64,000 nt of DNA. Origin: Mesorhizobium sp. WSM3860 (GTDB taxonomy: Bacteria; Pseudomonadota; Alphaproteobacteria; Rhizobiales; Rhizobiaceae). The stretch is taken from contig NZ_NSGF01000009.1 in the NCBI RefSeq assembly GCF_002294995.1, positions 124,001 to 188,000 of the forward strand, in the 5' to 3' direction. Below the pieces are notes generated by a model. That model was given only the letters and a program-made list of their open reading frames with translations, was not told the DNA's origin and did not search any database. Positions within the stretch are counted from its first letter, which is position 1. Each line of letters starts with the position of its first letter. Shown in pieces: positions 8,791-17,264 of this stretch. The translations under genes and the position numbers were made by a program.

Positions 8791-11700
8791 ATGCTCGCTC
8801 GCCTGTTCGTGATCTTCGGTGGCCTGTTCGTGCTGGTGCTGTGCGCGGCGCTGGTGGTGCCGTATTTCATCGACTGGACCGGCTACCGCGCCGATTTCGA
8901 GCGCGAGGCGAGCACCATCCTCGGCCGCAAGGTGACCGTGAAAGGCGACGCGACGGCGCGGCTCTTGCCATTCCCATCGGTGACCTTCTCCAATGTCGAG
9001 GTCGCCGGCGGCCCGGGCGGCCAGCCGGCGATGACGGTCGAGACCTTCTCCATGGATGCTGAGCTTGCCCCTTTCCTGCGCGGCGAGCTGCTGATTTTCG
9101 ACATGCGGCTGGTGCACCCGAGGGCGACGATCGATGTCGCCGGAGACGGCACGGTCGACTGGGCCATCCGGCCTTCGACGCCCTTCGATCCCGGGCAGAT
9201 CGCAATCGAGAAGCTGACGGTCACCGAAGGGCAGATCGAACTGCGCCATGCCGCCGGCGGACGCAGCCATCTTATCTCCGAAATCGACTCGACCGTTTCG
9301 GCCAAGTCGCTCGCCGGCCCATGGCGAATGGACGGCTCGCTGCGCTTCGACGGCCTGCGGACGGAGGTCTCGGCCTCCACCGGCAGGGTGGAAGCCGACG
9401 GCCAGATGCGAGTAAGGCTGAGAGCCAACCCGGATGCCTATCCGCTCGTCATCGAGACAGACGGCAATGCCGGCATCGTCAAGGGCGCGGCGGTCTATTC
9501 CGGTCAGTTCAAGGTTTCGGCCTCTGACAAGAATGGGGCCGACAGGAGCTCGGCCGAATTGCGCGGCACTGACGGCGAGACTGTGAAGGTCCGCACCGGC
9601 AAGCCCGATCCCGGCTTCCGGCTGAACGGCAAATTCGCGCTCGACCATCAGAAGCTCGGGGTCGACGAATTCCGCTTCGAGACCGGGCCGCTTGACAATC
9701 CCTACACCGCCGACGGCAAGGCTTCGGTCGATCTCGGCCTAAAGCCGCATTTCTCCATCGAAGCGAGCGGCGCGCAGGTGCAGTTCGACGAGGCGGTGGG
9801 CTCATCCGCGGGTGCCGGATTGACGCTCGACCAGCGCATCGCGGCTTTCGAGCAGACGCTTCAGCACATGCCGAAGCCGACTATACCGGGCACGGTCGAG
9901 GTCAGGCTGCCGGCGGTAGTGGCGGGCGACACGACGGTCCGCGACGTGCGGCTCTCGGCGGAGCCGGTCAAAGGCGGCTGGTCGGTCAAGTCGCTTGCCG
10001 CGACGCTGCCGGGTCGGGCCACGCTCGAAGCCGACGGCATGCTGAGCGTCGAGGACCATTTCGGCTTCACCGGCTCCCTGCTGCTTGCTGTCGGACAGCC
10101 GTCCGGTTTCGCTGCCTGGCTGTCGAAGGATGTCGACGATGCGATCCGCCGTCTGCCGGCGGCGGGCTTCAAGGCCAAGGTCGATCTCAGCGAGAACCGG
10201 CAGTCGTTCAGCGACCTCGAGCTGATCCTCGGCAAGGCGAAATTCTCCGGCCGCATCGATTCGAGCCAGCCCGACGGCGCCAGGCCCTCGGTGCTGATGC
10301 AGCTGGAGGGCGGCGAGCTCGACGTCGACGGGCTGGCGGCCTTCGCCTCGATCTTCGTCAGCGATAAGGGCGCCAATCGCTTCTCCGATCGCGACCTCGA
10401 TTTCCAGATCAAGGCAGGCCCAGTCAGCGCGGCAGGGCTGACGGCCGACACGGTGGATACGGCGTTGAGGCTGCGTGAGGGCCTGCTCGAGATCGACCGG
10501 CTCTCGGTCGGCGGGCTCGCCGGCGCCTCGATCAGCGCCACAGGGCGCATCAAGGATTTTCCGGAAAGCCCAACGGGCAAGCTCGACGCATCCGTGGTGG
10601 CCGTCGATCTCAAGCCGCTCATCGATGTCGCAGCACAGCATTATCCGGACAATCAGATTCTGAAAGGCCTGGCTGACCGTGTTGCTGCCTATCCGGAGCT
10701 GTTCCAGGACGCCCGGATCGACCTGGTGACAAGTGCCGCCGACAATGGCGACGGCACCACCGGGGTCGCGCTCTCCGCGCAAGGCAAGGCCGGCGGTTCC
10801 GCCTTCTCGGCTTCGCTTTCGGGCAGGGGAACGCCGGATCGGCTTCTCGATGCGCCGGTATCGATCACCTTCAATGCGAGGAATGAGAACGCCGCCACGC
10901 TGCTTGCACTCTACGGCCTGCCGGCGCTGCCGCTCGGCATGCTTGGGCAGGCAACCACCGATATCACGGCGAAAGGCTCGCTGGGCGGCGGTCTGGCGAC
11001 CAGCTTCAACCTGACCGCGGACGACTTCAGGGCGAGCTTTGACGGGACAGTCGCCGAGACACAGCAAGGCGCGACCGCCAAGGGCAAGGTCAATCTCGAC
11101 GCCGCCGATATCGAGCCATGGCTGATGACGACAGGTGTCGGGCTGCCCGGGATGGGCACCGGCACGTCGGCTTCGCTCGCCGGCGATGCCGACTTCGGCA
11201 ATGGGCTTCTGGTGCTGAGCGGGCTCAGCGGCGCCATCAACAAGGCGGCTGTGTCCGGCGACGTCAACGCCGACATGAAAGACGGACTGCCGCATCTTGC
11301 CGGCGCGCTGGCGCTCGATGAGCTCGACCTCGATCCGCTGGCGGTGTCGCTGTTCGGCGACCAGTCGTTCCTGGCCGGGAAGGACGTTGGCTGGCCGACG
11401 ACGCCGTTCAGCCAGAAATCGACCCTGCCGTTCAGCGCCGATCTCGACCTCAACACGGCGGCCCTTGCAGCCGGACCGTTCGCGACCGCGCATGACGCGA
11501 CGCTGTCGCTGAAGCTCGACCGGGAAGGCGTCCATGTCTCGGACCTCAATGCCAAGCTCTATGGCGGCATGCTGACCGGCCTGTTCGAACTCAAGAACAC
11601 GGACGGCACCGGCCTGTTATCGGGTCAATTGAAGCTGGCGGGCAGTGATCTTACCGCAGTGCTGCCTGGCGCCGGAATCGGCGGCAGCGGCGACATTTCG

Positions 11701-12756
11701 GCCGCGCTGTCGACCAGCGGCAAGTCTGTTGATGCGATGATCGCCGCCCTGTCAGGGTCCGGCACGGCGGCGCTGAAGGGATTGACCGTCGCCGGCATCA
11801 ATCCCGATGCTTTTGCCCGCATCATCGCCAAGGCCGATGCAAGCGGACGCGACATTGATGCCGCCAAGACCGCCAGCTTCGCGCCTGAGATCGTCGGACA
11901 GGGAAGTTTCGCGGCCGGCAATACCGATATAGCCTTCACCGTTGCCAACGGCACGCTGCGGGCGCCGCCGATCAGCCTCGACAATCCGGCGGCGACGCTG
12001 TCGGCGGACGTCACCGCCGACCTCACTGCGAGCGCGGTGGCCGCCAAGGGGGCGATCACCTATCGACCGGGCGACGAGGCGCTGGTTGGCTCCGAACCGG
12101 CTGTGAACTTCAACCTTGCCGGCCAGATCGGGGCGACGTCGCTTCAGTTCGACAGTGCGCCGCTGGCGCAGTTCCTGACCCAGCGCGCGCTGGAGAAGGA
12201 GCAGCAGCGCGTCGAGGCGATGCAGGCGGCGCTGCTCGAGAAGCAGAGGCTGCGCCGCGAGGTGCGCTACTACGCTGCGCTGCAGGCGGAGCGCGACCGT
12301 GCGGCCGAGGAACTGCGCCGGCAAGAGGAAGAGGCGCGGCAGAAAGCCGAGGCTGAAGCCAGGGCGAAAGCCGAAGCGGAGGCGCAAGCTAAGGCAGAAG
12401 CCGAGGCGCAAGCCAAAGCGGAAGAAGAGGCAAGGGCAAGAGCGGAAGCCGACGCCAAGGCTCAGGCAGAGGCCGAGGCGCTCGCCAAGGCTGAGGCTGA
12501 TGCGAAAGCAGAGGCGGAGGCCGACGCCAAGGCAAAGGCCGAGCAACGGGCTGCTGCCGCTAAAGCCCAGGCCGAGGCCGATCGCAAACGTGCCGAGCAG
12601 GCGAGGCTGGAAGCCGAACGCAGGGCGGCTGAGCAGGCGCCAAAAGTCGACCAGTCGCTTCCCGGCGTCAACGACGGTTCGGTTCCAGAGCCGCCGAAGC
12701 CCAAGACCAATCCGTTTACGATCGACAACCTCTTGAAGTCCCTGGACGGTGGTTGA
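8791..12756 (+). CDS. AsmA family protein with Ala/Glu/Lys-rich C-terminal coiled coil
   Basis: 1,321 residues. One N-terminal membrane helix (MLARLFVIFGGLFVLVLCAA), then an AsmA domain with the typical IDWTGYRADFEREAS opening, a long beta-rich central body, an AsmA C-terminal domain (about 900-1,130) and, from about 1,160 to 1,285, a highly charged KAEAEA/QAKAEA tail predicted to be a long helix like that of TolA. AsmA-like proteins sit in the inner membrane, face the periplasm and are implicated in phospholipid transport to the outer membrane. Start ATG 8791 has CGGGAG upstream. The tail is encoded by degenerate tandem GCN-GAR/AAR codons and is a likely site of length variation. Confidence 0.88.
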   Translation: MLARLFVIFGGLFVLVLCAALVVPYFIDWTGYRADFEREASTILGRKVTVKGDATARLLPFPSVTFSNVEVAGGPGGQPAMTVETFSMDAELAPFLRGELLIFDMRLVHPRATIDVAGDGTVDWAIRPSTPFDPGQIAIEKLTVTEGQIELRHAAGGRSHLISEIDSTVSAKSLAGPWRMDGSLRFDGLRTEVSASTGRVEADGQMRVRLRANPDAYPLVIETDGNAGIVKGAAVYSGQFKVSASDKNGADRSSAELRGTDGETVKVRTGKPDPGFRLNGKFALDHQKLGVDEFRFETGPLDNPYTADGKASVDLGLKPHFSIEASGAQVQFDEAVGSSAGAGLTLDQRIAAFEQTLQHMPKPTIPGTVEVRLPAVVAGDTTVRDVRLSAEPVKGGWSVKSLAATLPGRATLEADGMLSVEDHFGFTGSLLLAVGQPSGFAAWLSKDVDDAIRRLPAAGFKAKVDLSENRQSFSDLELILGKAKFSGRIDSSQPDGARPSVLMQLEGGELDVDGLAAFASIFVSDKGANRFSDRDLDFQIKAGPVSAAGLTADTVDTALRLREGLLEIDRLSVGGLAGASISATGRIKDFPESPTGKLDASVVAVDLKPLIDVAAQHYPDNQILKGLADRVAAYPELFQDARIDLVTSAADNGDGTTGVALSAQGKAGGSAFSASLSGRGTPDRLLDAPVSITFNARNENAATLLALYGLPALPLGMLGQATTDITAKGSLGGGLATSFNLTADDFRASFDGTVAETQQGATAKGKVNLDAADIEPWLMTTGVGLPGMGTGTSASLAGDADFGNGLLVLSGLSGAINKAAVSGDVNADMKDGLPHLAGALALDELDLDPLAVSLFGDQSFLAGKDVGWPTTPFSQKSTLPFSADLDLNTAALAAGPFATAHDATLSLKLDREGVHVSDLNAKLYGGMLTGLFELKNTDGTGLLSGQLKLAGSDLTAVLPGAGIGGSGDISAALSTSGKSVDAMIAALSGSGTAALKGLTVAGINPDAFARIIAKADASGRDIDAAKTASFAPEIVGQGSFAAGNTDIAFTVANGTLRAPPISLDNPAATLSADVTADLTASAVAAKGAITYRPGDEALVGSEPAVNFNLAGQIGATSLQFDSAPLAQFLTQRALEKEQQRVEAMQAALLEKQRLRREVRYYAALQAERDRAAEELRRQEEEARQKAEAEARAKAEAEAQAKAEAEAQAKAEEEARARAEADAKAQAEAEALAKAEADAKAEAEADAKAKAEQRAAAAKAQAEADRKRAEQARLEAERRAAEQAPKVDQSLPGVNDGSVPEPPKPKTNPFTIDNLLKSLDGG

Positions 12757-12812
12757 AACGCAGTATTCCAGGAAAACTGCATAGCCTTTCCGAGCGGAAT
12801 CCTGGACAAGGC
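12757..12812. repeat. Short intergenic repeat, copy 2 (opposite orientation)
   Basis: The minus strand reads CTCGGAAAGGCTATGCAG then TTTTCCTGGAATACTGC, matching the repeat family near 7.2, 24.7 and 51.4 kb with several differences. It fills the gap between the AsmA gene and the convergent marR gene. Confidence 0.45.
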
Positions 12813-12850
12813 ACCCAGGACGCCGCGAGCACGGCGTTATGCGTCAGCGC

Positions 12851-13282
12851 TCAAACCGGCTCCTGCCGCGAAAGCAGGCGCTTGAGCATCGGCTCGATGC
12901 GCGCAAGCTCGTCGAGATGGGCGGCCGACAATTCGGCGAGACGGTCGTCGGCGAGAGGGGTGAGTTGCAGCAGGACGCGGCGGTGGTCGGCCTTGTCTTG
13001 ATCCCGCGCGACCAATCCGGCCTCGCTCAGCCGATTCACCAGTTCGACTGCGCTGTGGTGGCGGATGCGCAACCGCTCCGCCAGATCGCCCACTGCCACC
13101 GGCCCGCCGCCGGGATAACCCTTGATCGCCAGCAGCGCCTGGTGCTGGCGCGGGGTCAAGCCCGCCTCATTCGCCTGCAACTGGCTGAATTCAAGGAAGC
13201 GGCGGATCAGATAGCGGAACTCCGAAAGCCGCTGATAGTCGGCCTGGCTGATGGCGGGACGTGGTTTCTTCGGATGCGTCAT
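12851..13282 (-). CDS. MarR family transcriptional regulator
   Basis: 143 residues with the winged-helix core of MarR proteins: LTPRQHQALLAIKG, then VGDLAERLRIRHHSAVELVNRLSEAGLVARDQDKADHRRVLLQLT (wing with the conserved D-x-R). Start ATG 13282. Divergent from the ClC channel gene; a palindrome in the shared upstream region is a candidate operator. The ligand is unknown. Confidence 0.88.
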   Translation of the reverse strand: MTHPKKPRPAISQADYQRLSEFRYLIRRFLEFSQLQANEAGLTPRQHQALLAIKGYPGGGPVAVGDLAERLRIRHHSAVELVNRLSEAGLVARDQDKADHRRVLLQLTPLADDRLAELSAAHLDELARIEPMLKRLLSRQEPV

Positions 13283-13396
13283 GCCACGACTTATCGCCCT
13301 TTCCGGCCAAAGCTCAACTCTTATGAAAGCTCGGGGCCTGGCGCATCCATGACCAAAATGACGCGGAGCAACCGCCAAAAACGGCCTTGAAATATT

Positions 13397-13413
13397 ATAT
13401 CGTGTTACGATAT
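13397..13413. promoter_or_regulatory. Candidate MarR operator ATATCGT-GTT-ACGATAT
   Basis: Perfect seven-base inverted repeat with three-base spacer in the 185-base divergent region between marR and the ClC gene. Its size suits a winged-helix dimer. It would lie within coding sequence if the ClC gene began at the TTG at 13387, which supports the ATG at 13468. Confidence 0.55.
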
Positions 13414-13467
13414 GTAGCCGCCCGACAACCGGACGGTACCGCGCCGCCAGAAAGCTCAGGCTCCCCA

Positions 13468-15270
13468 ATGAAATCCGCTCATGCCGGAAACGGCCATCTC
13501 CGCGACTTCACCACCGATCCGCGGGTGCTCATTATCGCCGCCATCGCGGTCGTTGTCGCGACCGCGGGGCTGTTTGCCGGCATCGCGCTGTTGAAGCTGA
13601 TAAGGCTCGCCACCAACGTCGCCTATCTCGGCCAGTTCACCCTGGCCGAGCTCAGGCTCGAGGACACGCCGCTCGGCTATGCCGCTGTGCTGGTTCCAGT
13701 GATCGGCGCCCTGATCATCGGGCTGATGGCGCGCTTCGGCAGTGAAAAGATCCGCGGCCACGGCATTCCGGAAGCCATCGAAGCAATCCTGCTCGGCCGC
13801 TCGCGGCTCGACGCCAAAGTGGCGGTATTGAAGCCATTGTCGTCGGCGATCTCGATCGGGTCCGGCGGACCGTTCGGTGCCGAGGGGCCGATCATCATGA
13901 CCGGCGGCGCGATCGGCTCGCTGATCGCGCAGATGCTGCCGGTCAGCGACAATGAACGCAAGACATTGCTGGTGGCGGGCGCGGCGGCCGGCATGACGAC
14001 CGTGTTCGGCACGCCGATCGCGGCAATCATGCTCGCCGTCGAGCTGCTGCTGTTCGAATGGACGCCGCGCAGCTTCATCCCCGTCGCCGTTGCCGCCGTC
14101 GTCGCCGAAGTCGAACGCACCTTGCTGCACCTGCCGGGGCCGATCTTCCCGTTCTCGGGCAGCATGGAAGCGTCGGTTGCTGGATTGGGCGGCTGGGTGC
14201 TTGTCGGCATTGCCGCGGGCCTGCTCTCCGGCTTGCTGACGCAGATGGTCTATGCCTCCGAGGACGCCTTCCAGAAGCTGCCGATACACTGGATGTGGTG
14301 GCCGATGATCGGCGGTCTGGTGGTCGGTATCGGCGGATTGATCGAGCCGCAGGCGCTCGGTGTCGGCTACGATAACATCGCCAATATGTTGGATGGCCAT
14401 GTGCTGGCGGCGGCCGCGCTAACGCTTTTGGTGGTCAAGGCCATAATCTGGTCGGTGGCGCTGGGTTCGGGAACGTCGGGCGGCGTGCTGGCGCCGCTCT
14501 TGATCATGGGCGGCGCGATGGGCGCGGTGCTTGCCGGCATCCTGCCCGAGGCGACGCCCGGCTTCTGGCCGCTGCTGGCGATGGCCGCGACCATGGGCGG
14601 GACCATGCGCGCGCCGCTGACCGCGACCTTCTTCGCGGTCGAGCTCACCGGCAACACCCATATGCTGGTGCCGCTGATCGCGGCCTGCGCCACCGCCCAT
14701 GCCGTCACCGTGCTGTTGATGAGGCGATCGATCCTGACCGAAAAGCTGGCGCGGCGCGGACATCACCTCGTTCGCGAGTATCGCGTCGATCCCTTCGCGC
14801 TGACCAGGGTGCGCGAAGTGATGACGACCAAAGTCGAGAGCGTGCCTGCGACGATGACGCTGCACGGCGCGGCGGCATTCCTGACCGCGCCGGACACGCG
14901 CCATCCGAGTTTTCCTGTAATCGACGAAAATGGCCGTGTGCTCGGCCTCATCGACCCGCCAGCGATCCTGCGCTGGCGCCGCGCCGGCAAGCACCGCAAG
15001 ACGACGCTCGGCGAACTATTGGCCGGCAGCAAGGTCACGCTCGCCTATCCCGACGAATATCTGGAAGGGCTGTCCGACAAGCTGCTCCTGGCCAACGTCT
15101 CGCATCTGCCGGTCGTCTCGCGCGAGGACGCACGGCTGGTCGGCTATATCGGCTGGAAGGACCTGATGCGGGTGCGGTCGAAAAAGCAGGCCGAGGAACG
15201 CGACCGTTCGGCCCTGCTCAGCTTCGGGCAAAAGGGCAAGGCGCAGCAAAGCATCGGCGATCCGGTCTGA
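13468..15270 (+). CDS. ClC family chloride channel/transporter with C-terminal CBS pair
   Basis: 600 residues. Membrane part (about 20-430) with the ClC selectivity motifs GSGGPFGAEGP (near the first pore helix) and GSGTSGGVLAPLL; the C-terminal 130 residues form two CBS domains (REVMTTKVESVPATMTLHGA onward, then YLEGLSDKLLLANVSHLPVV). The Glu in GAEGP corresponds to the gating/proton glutamate of transporters, suggesting Cl-/H+ exchange. Start chosen at ATG 13468. Divergent from marR, which probably regulates it. Six bases separate its end from the convergent ribbon-helix-helix gene. Confidence 0.9.
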   Translation: MKSAHAGNGHLRDFTTDPRVLIIAAIAVVVATAGLFAGIALLKLIRLATNVAYLGQFTLAELRLEDTPLGYAAVLVPVIGALIIGLMARFGSEKIRGHGIPEAIEAILLGRSRLDAKVAVLKPLSSAISIGSGGPFGAEGPIIMTGGAIGSLIAQMLPVSDNERKTLLVAGAAAGMTTVFGTPIAAIMLAVELLLFEWTPRSFIPVAVAAVVAEVERTLLHLPGPIFPFSGSMEASVAGLGGWVLVGIAAGLLSGLLTQMVYASEDAFQKLPIHWMWWPMIGGLVVGIGGLIEPQALGVGYDNIANMLDGHVLAAAALTLLVVKAIIWSVALGSGTSGGVLAPLLIMGGAMGAVLAGILPEATPGFWPLLAMAATMGGTMRAPLTATFFAVELTGNTHMLVPLIAACATAHAVTVLLMRRSILTEKLARRGHHLVREYRVDPFALTRVREVMTTKVESVPATMTLHGAAAFLTAPDTRHPSFPVIDENGRVLGLIDPPAILRWRRAGKHRKTTLGELLAGSKVTLAYPDEYLEGLSDKLLLANVSHLPVVSREDARLVGYIGWKDLMRVRSKKQAEERDRSALLSFGQKGKAQQSIGDPV

Positions 15271-15276
15271 GGCCGG

Positions 15277-15504
15277 TCAAGATGCCTTGCCGCCGCGCTT
15301 TGCCCAGGCGAGCACGTAGAGTCTGAGCGCGGAGGAGAGGTTGGCGTCGCGGGTTCGCGTTTCGTCGATCTCGGCGACGAGGGCCGCGAGCGACAGCGAG
15401 CGCTGCGTCGCGATCGCCACCAAATCGTCGTAGAAGGGTTGCTCCAGGGAAAAACTGGTGCGGTGGCCGCGGATCGTCACCGAGCGTTTTTCGACAGCGG
15501 CCAT
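15277..15504 (-). CDS. Ribbon-helix-helix domain protein
   Basis: 75 residues: EKRSVTIRGHRTSFSLEQPF gives the N-terminal beta ribbon and YDDLVAIATQRSLSLAALVAEIDE the helices of an RHH_4-type fold. Third gene of the minus-strand sspB operon, seven bases after the DUF4169 gene. Such proteins are presumed DNA binding; target unknown. Confidence 0.82.
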   Translation of the reverse strand: MAAVEKRSVTIRGHRTSFSLEQPFYDDLVAIATQRSLSLAALVAEIDETRTRDANLSSALRLYVLAWAKRGGKAS

Positions 15505-15511
15505 CGGGCGC

Positions 15512-15709
15512 TCAGCGCCGGTCCGGATCGCCGGGCTTTTCGCGGCGATGGCCGTCCATGAATTTTTCCGTCCTGTCGGACGTCAGCCGGTCACGCTTGC
15601 GCTCGGCTTTGGAGCGGCCGTGCAAGGCCCGGTTTTCACCGGCCAGGCGTTCCTTCTCGATGCGCGCTTTGTGCTTGCGGGCCTGGCGGAGATTGACGAC
15701 CTCGCCCAT
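15512..15709 (-). CDS. DUF4169 family protein
   Basis: 65-residue, very basic protein, MGEVVNLRQARKHKARIEKE, typical of the short DUF4169 family found next to sspB in Hyphomicrobiales. Nine bases separate it from the sspB stop, so the two are probably co-transcribed. Function is not known. Confidence 0.82.
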   Translation of the reverse strand: MGEVVNLRQARKHKARIEKERLAGENRALHGRSKAERKRDRLTSDRTEKFMDGHRREKPGDPDRR

Positions 15710-15718
15710 TTCCCCGGC

Positions 15719-16255
15719 TCACTTTTTGCGAAAGGCGTCGAGCGAAACCACTTCGGCACCCTTGCCGCCGGTATCGGCGGCAGCCGGCTTCTTCTCGGCC
15801 TCGGTGGCCTTTTTCTTCGATTCCGGTTTCTTTTCGGTCACGACCGCGATCGGCAGTTCCGGGGCCGGCGCGGCATCATCATCTTCCACGGCATTGTCCG
15901 CCTTGACGTCGAATTCGAGTTCGAAATTCACCGAAGGGTCATAGAAACCGCGCACAGCGGAGAAGGGGATTTCGAGCTTTTCGGGCACGTCGGAAAACGA
16001 GAGTCCCACCTCGAAACCGGTGTCGGTCACCTTCAGGTCCCAGTACTGGAACTGGATGACGATGGTCATCTGCTCCGGATAACGCTCGCGCAGCCGCGAG
16101 GAGATGCGCACGCCCGGCGCGCCGGTCAGGAAGGTGATGAAGAAATGATGGTTGCCCGGAAGGCCGGTGCGCGCGACTTCGGCCAGGACCTTGCGCATGA
16201 CGCCGCGCAATGCCTCCTGGGCCAGAATGTCGTAGCGGATGTGGTCGTCGGCCAT
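15719..16255 (-). CDS. sspB: SspB-type ClpXP adaptor
   Basis: 178 residues. The SspB fold covers about 1-115 (IRYDILAQEALRGVMRKVLAEVA; HHFFITFLTGAPGVRIS; PEQMTIVIQFQYWDL), followed by an acidic then Lys/Ala-rich linker and a short C-terminal segment VVSLDAFRKK that would be the ClpX-binding tail. SspB delivers ssrA-tagged proteins to ClpXP; the ssrA gene lies about 2.3 kb away. Start ATG 16255; upstream in-frame codons are not conserved-looking. First gene of a three-gene minus-strand operon. Confidence 0.88.
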   Translation of the reverse strand: MADDHIRYDILAQEALRGVMRKVLAEVARTGLPGNHHFFITFLTGAPGVRISSRLRERYPEQMTIVIQFQYWDLKVTDTGFEVGLSFSDVPEKLEIPFSAVRGFYDPSVNFELEFDVKADNAVEDDDAAPAPELPIAVVTEKKPESKKKATEAEKKPAAADTGGKGAEVVSLDAFRKK

Positions 16256-16371
16256 GTGACGGTCGGGTTCCGTTGAATCGTCCGCATAGCTGTAATCAAG
16301 CTTGGGCGCGGCGTAAACCGCATATAGGCGCCGAAAGCTAAGGCCAAGAGGGCTGGCGGCGATTTGATCGC

Positions 16372-17055
16372 TCAGGCGTGGGCGAGGGCGGCCTGCCGGG
16401 CGGCTGGCGCTTTCTTCCTGCCGAAGGCGGCCAGGAAGGTGCGCACGCCATTGCTCGCTGACCGCAACACTTCTTCCTCCGTCGGTATGCCGCCGAGCAT
16501 GAAGGTTATCTGCAACTCGGCGTTGACGAGTGCGAGGAACTGGCGCGCCGCCACGTCCGGATCGCCGATCGAGAGGTGCCCGGCATAGGCAAGCCGCGCG
16601 AAGCGGGCGGCAAGCGCTGACCAGGTGCGGCCCGGTCCCTGTTCGCGCCACTCGGCAAAAAGCTCGGGATAGCGCTCGCCCTCGGCCTGGATCAGCTTGC
16701 GCAGGAAGCGGCCGTCGCGGTTGCAGATACAGTTGCGGTTCATGCGCACCGCGAAGGCGACAAGATCGGCTTCGAGATCGGCGGGCTGGTCGGGAAAGGT
16801 AGCAATGGTGGCGAAGATGCCGGCGTTGCAGCGCTCCGTCAGGTCGCGCACAACAGCCATGAACAGCTTTTCCTTGTCGCCATGATGATTGTAGACGGTC
16901 TGGCGCGAAACGCCGGCCTCGGCTGCGATCAGGTCGATATTGGCGCCGGCATAGCCTTCCCTGCAGAAGACCGAAGCGGCAGCATCAACCACCGATATGC
17001 GCTTGGCCTCATGGCTGCGTGGCGGGAAAGTGTCAGGAGAAACGCCGACCTTCAT
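16372..17055 (-). CDS. TetR/AcrR family transcriptional regulator
   Basis: 227 residues with an N-terminal TetR helix-turn-helix (RISVVDAAASVFCREGYAGANI, then SRQTVYNHHGDKEKLFMAVV) and a larger TetR_C domain. Divergent from the MFS exporter gene, with an inverted repeat between them, so it probably represses the exporter and is induced by an exported compound. Confidence 0.88.
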   Translation of the reverse strand: MKVGVSPDTFPPRSHEAKRISVVDAAASVFCREGYAGANIDLIAAEAGVSRQTVYNHHGDKEKLFMAVVRDLTERCNAGIFATIATFPDQPADLEADLVAFAVRMNRNCICNRDGRFLRKLIQAEGERYPELFAEWREQGPGRTWSALAARFARLAYAGHLSIGDPDVAARQFLALVNAELQITFMLGGIPTEEEVLRSASNGVRTFLAAFGRKKAPAARQAALAHA

Positions 17056-17083
17056 AAAAATTTATATAGCGATGATTGACGAA

Positions 17084-17101
17084 TTGGACAAGCCTGTCTA
17101 A
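17084..17101. promoter_or_regulatory. Candidate TetR operator TTGGACA-AGCC-TGTCTAA
   Basis: Inverted repeat with six of seven bases matched and a four-base spacer, between the divergent tetR and MFS genes. A further TTGTGGACA lies just downstream. The location 28 bases upstream of the tetR start fits autoregulation. Confidence 0.5.
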
Positions 17102-17264
17102 ATTTGTGGACACAATAAAGGGAAGTCCGCTCCCGGGAAACGACAGATTCGCGCTTTTTGAAGCGACGAATGAGTTCACTCCGGATGTCGGGGTTCCACG
17201 GGATGGAACGTCCTTGGGTAGACGCCGGACCACGGCGGCAACCAGATCCGAAAGAAGCCCTATC

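Noticed and set aside
9802-11535. 577-codon minus-strand frame within the AsmA gene
   Set aside because: Antisense shadow of a GC-rich gene whose plus-strand frame has clear AsmA character and continuous codon use.
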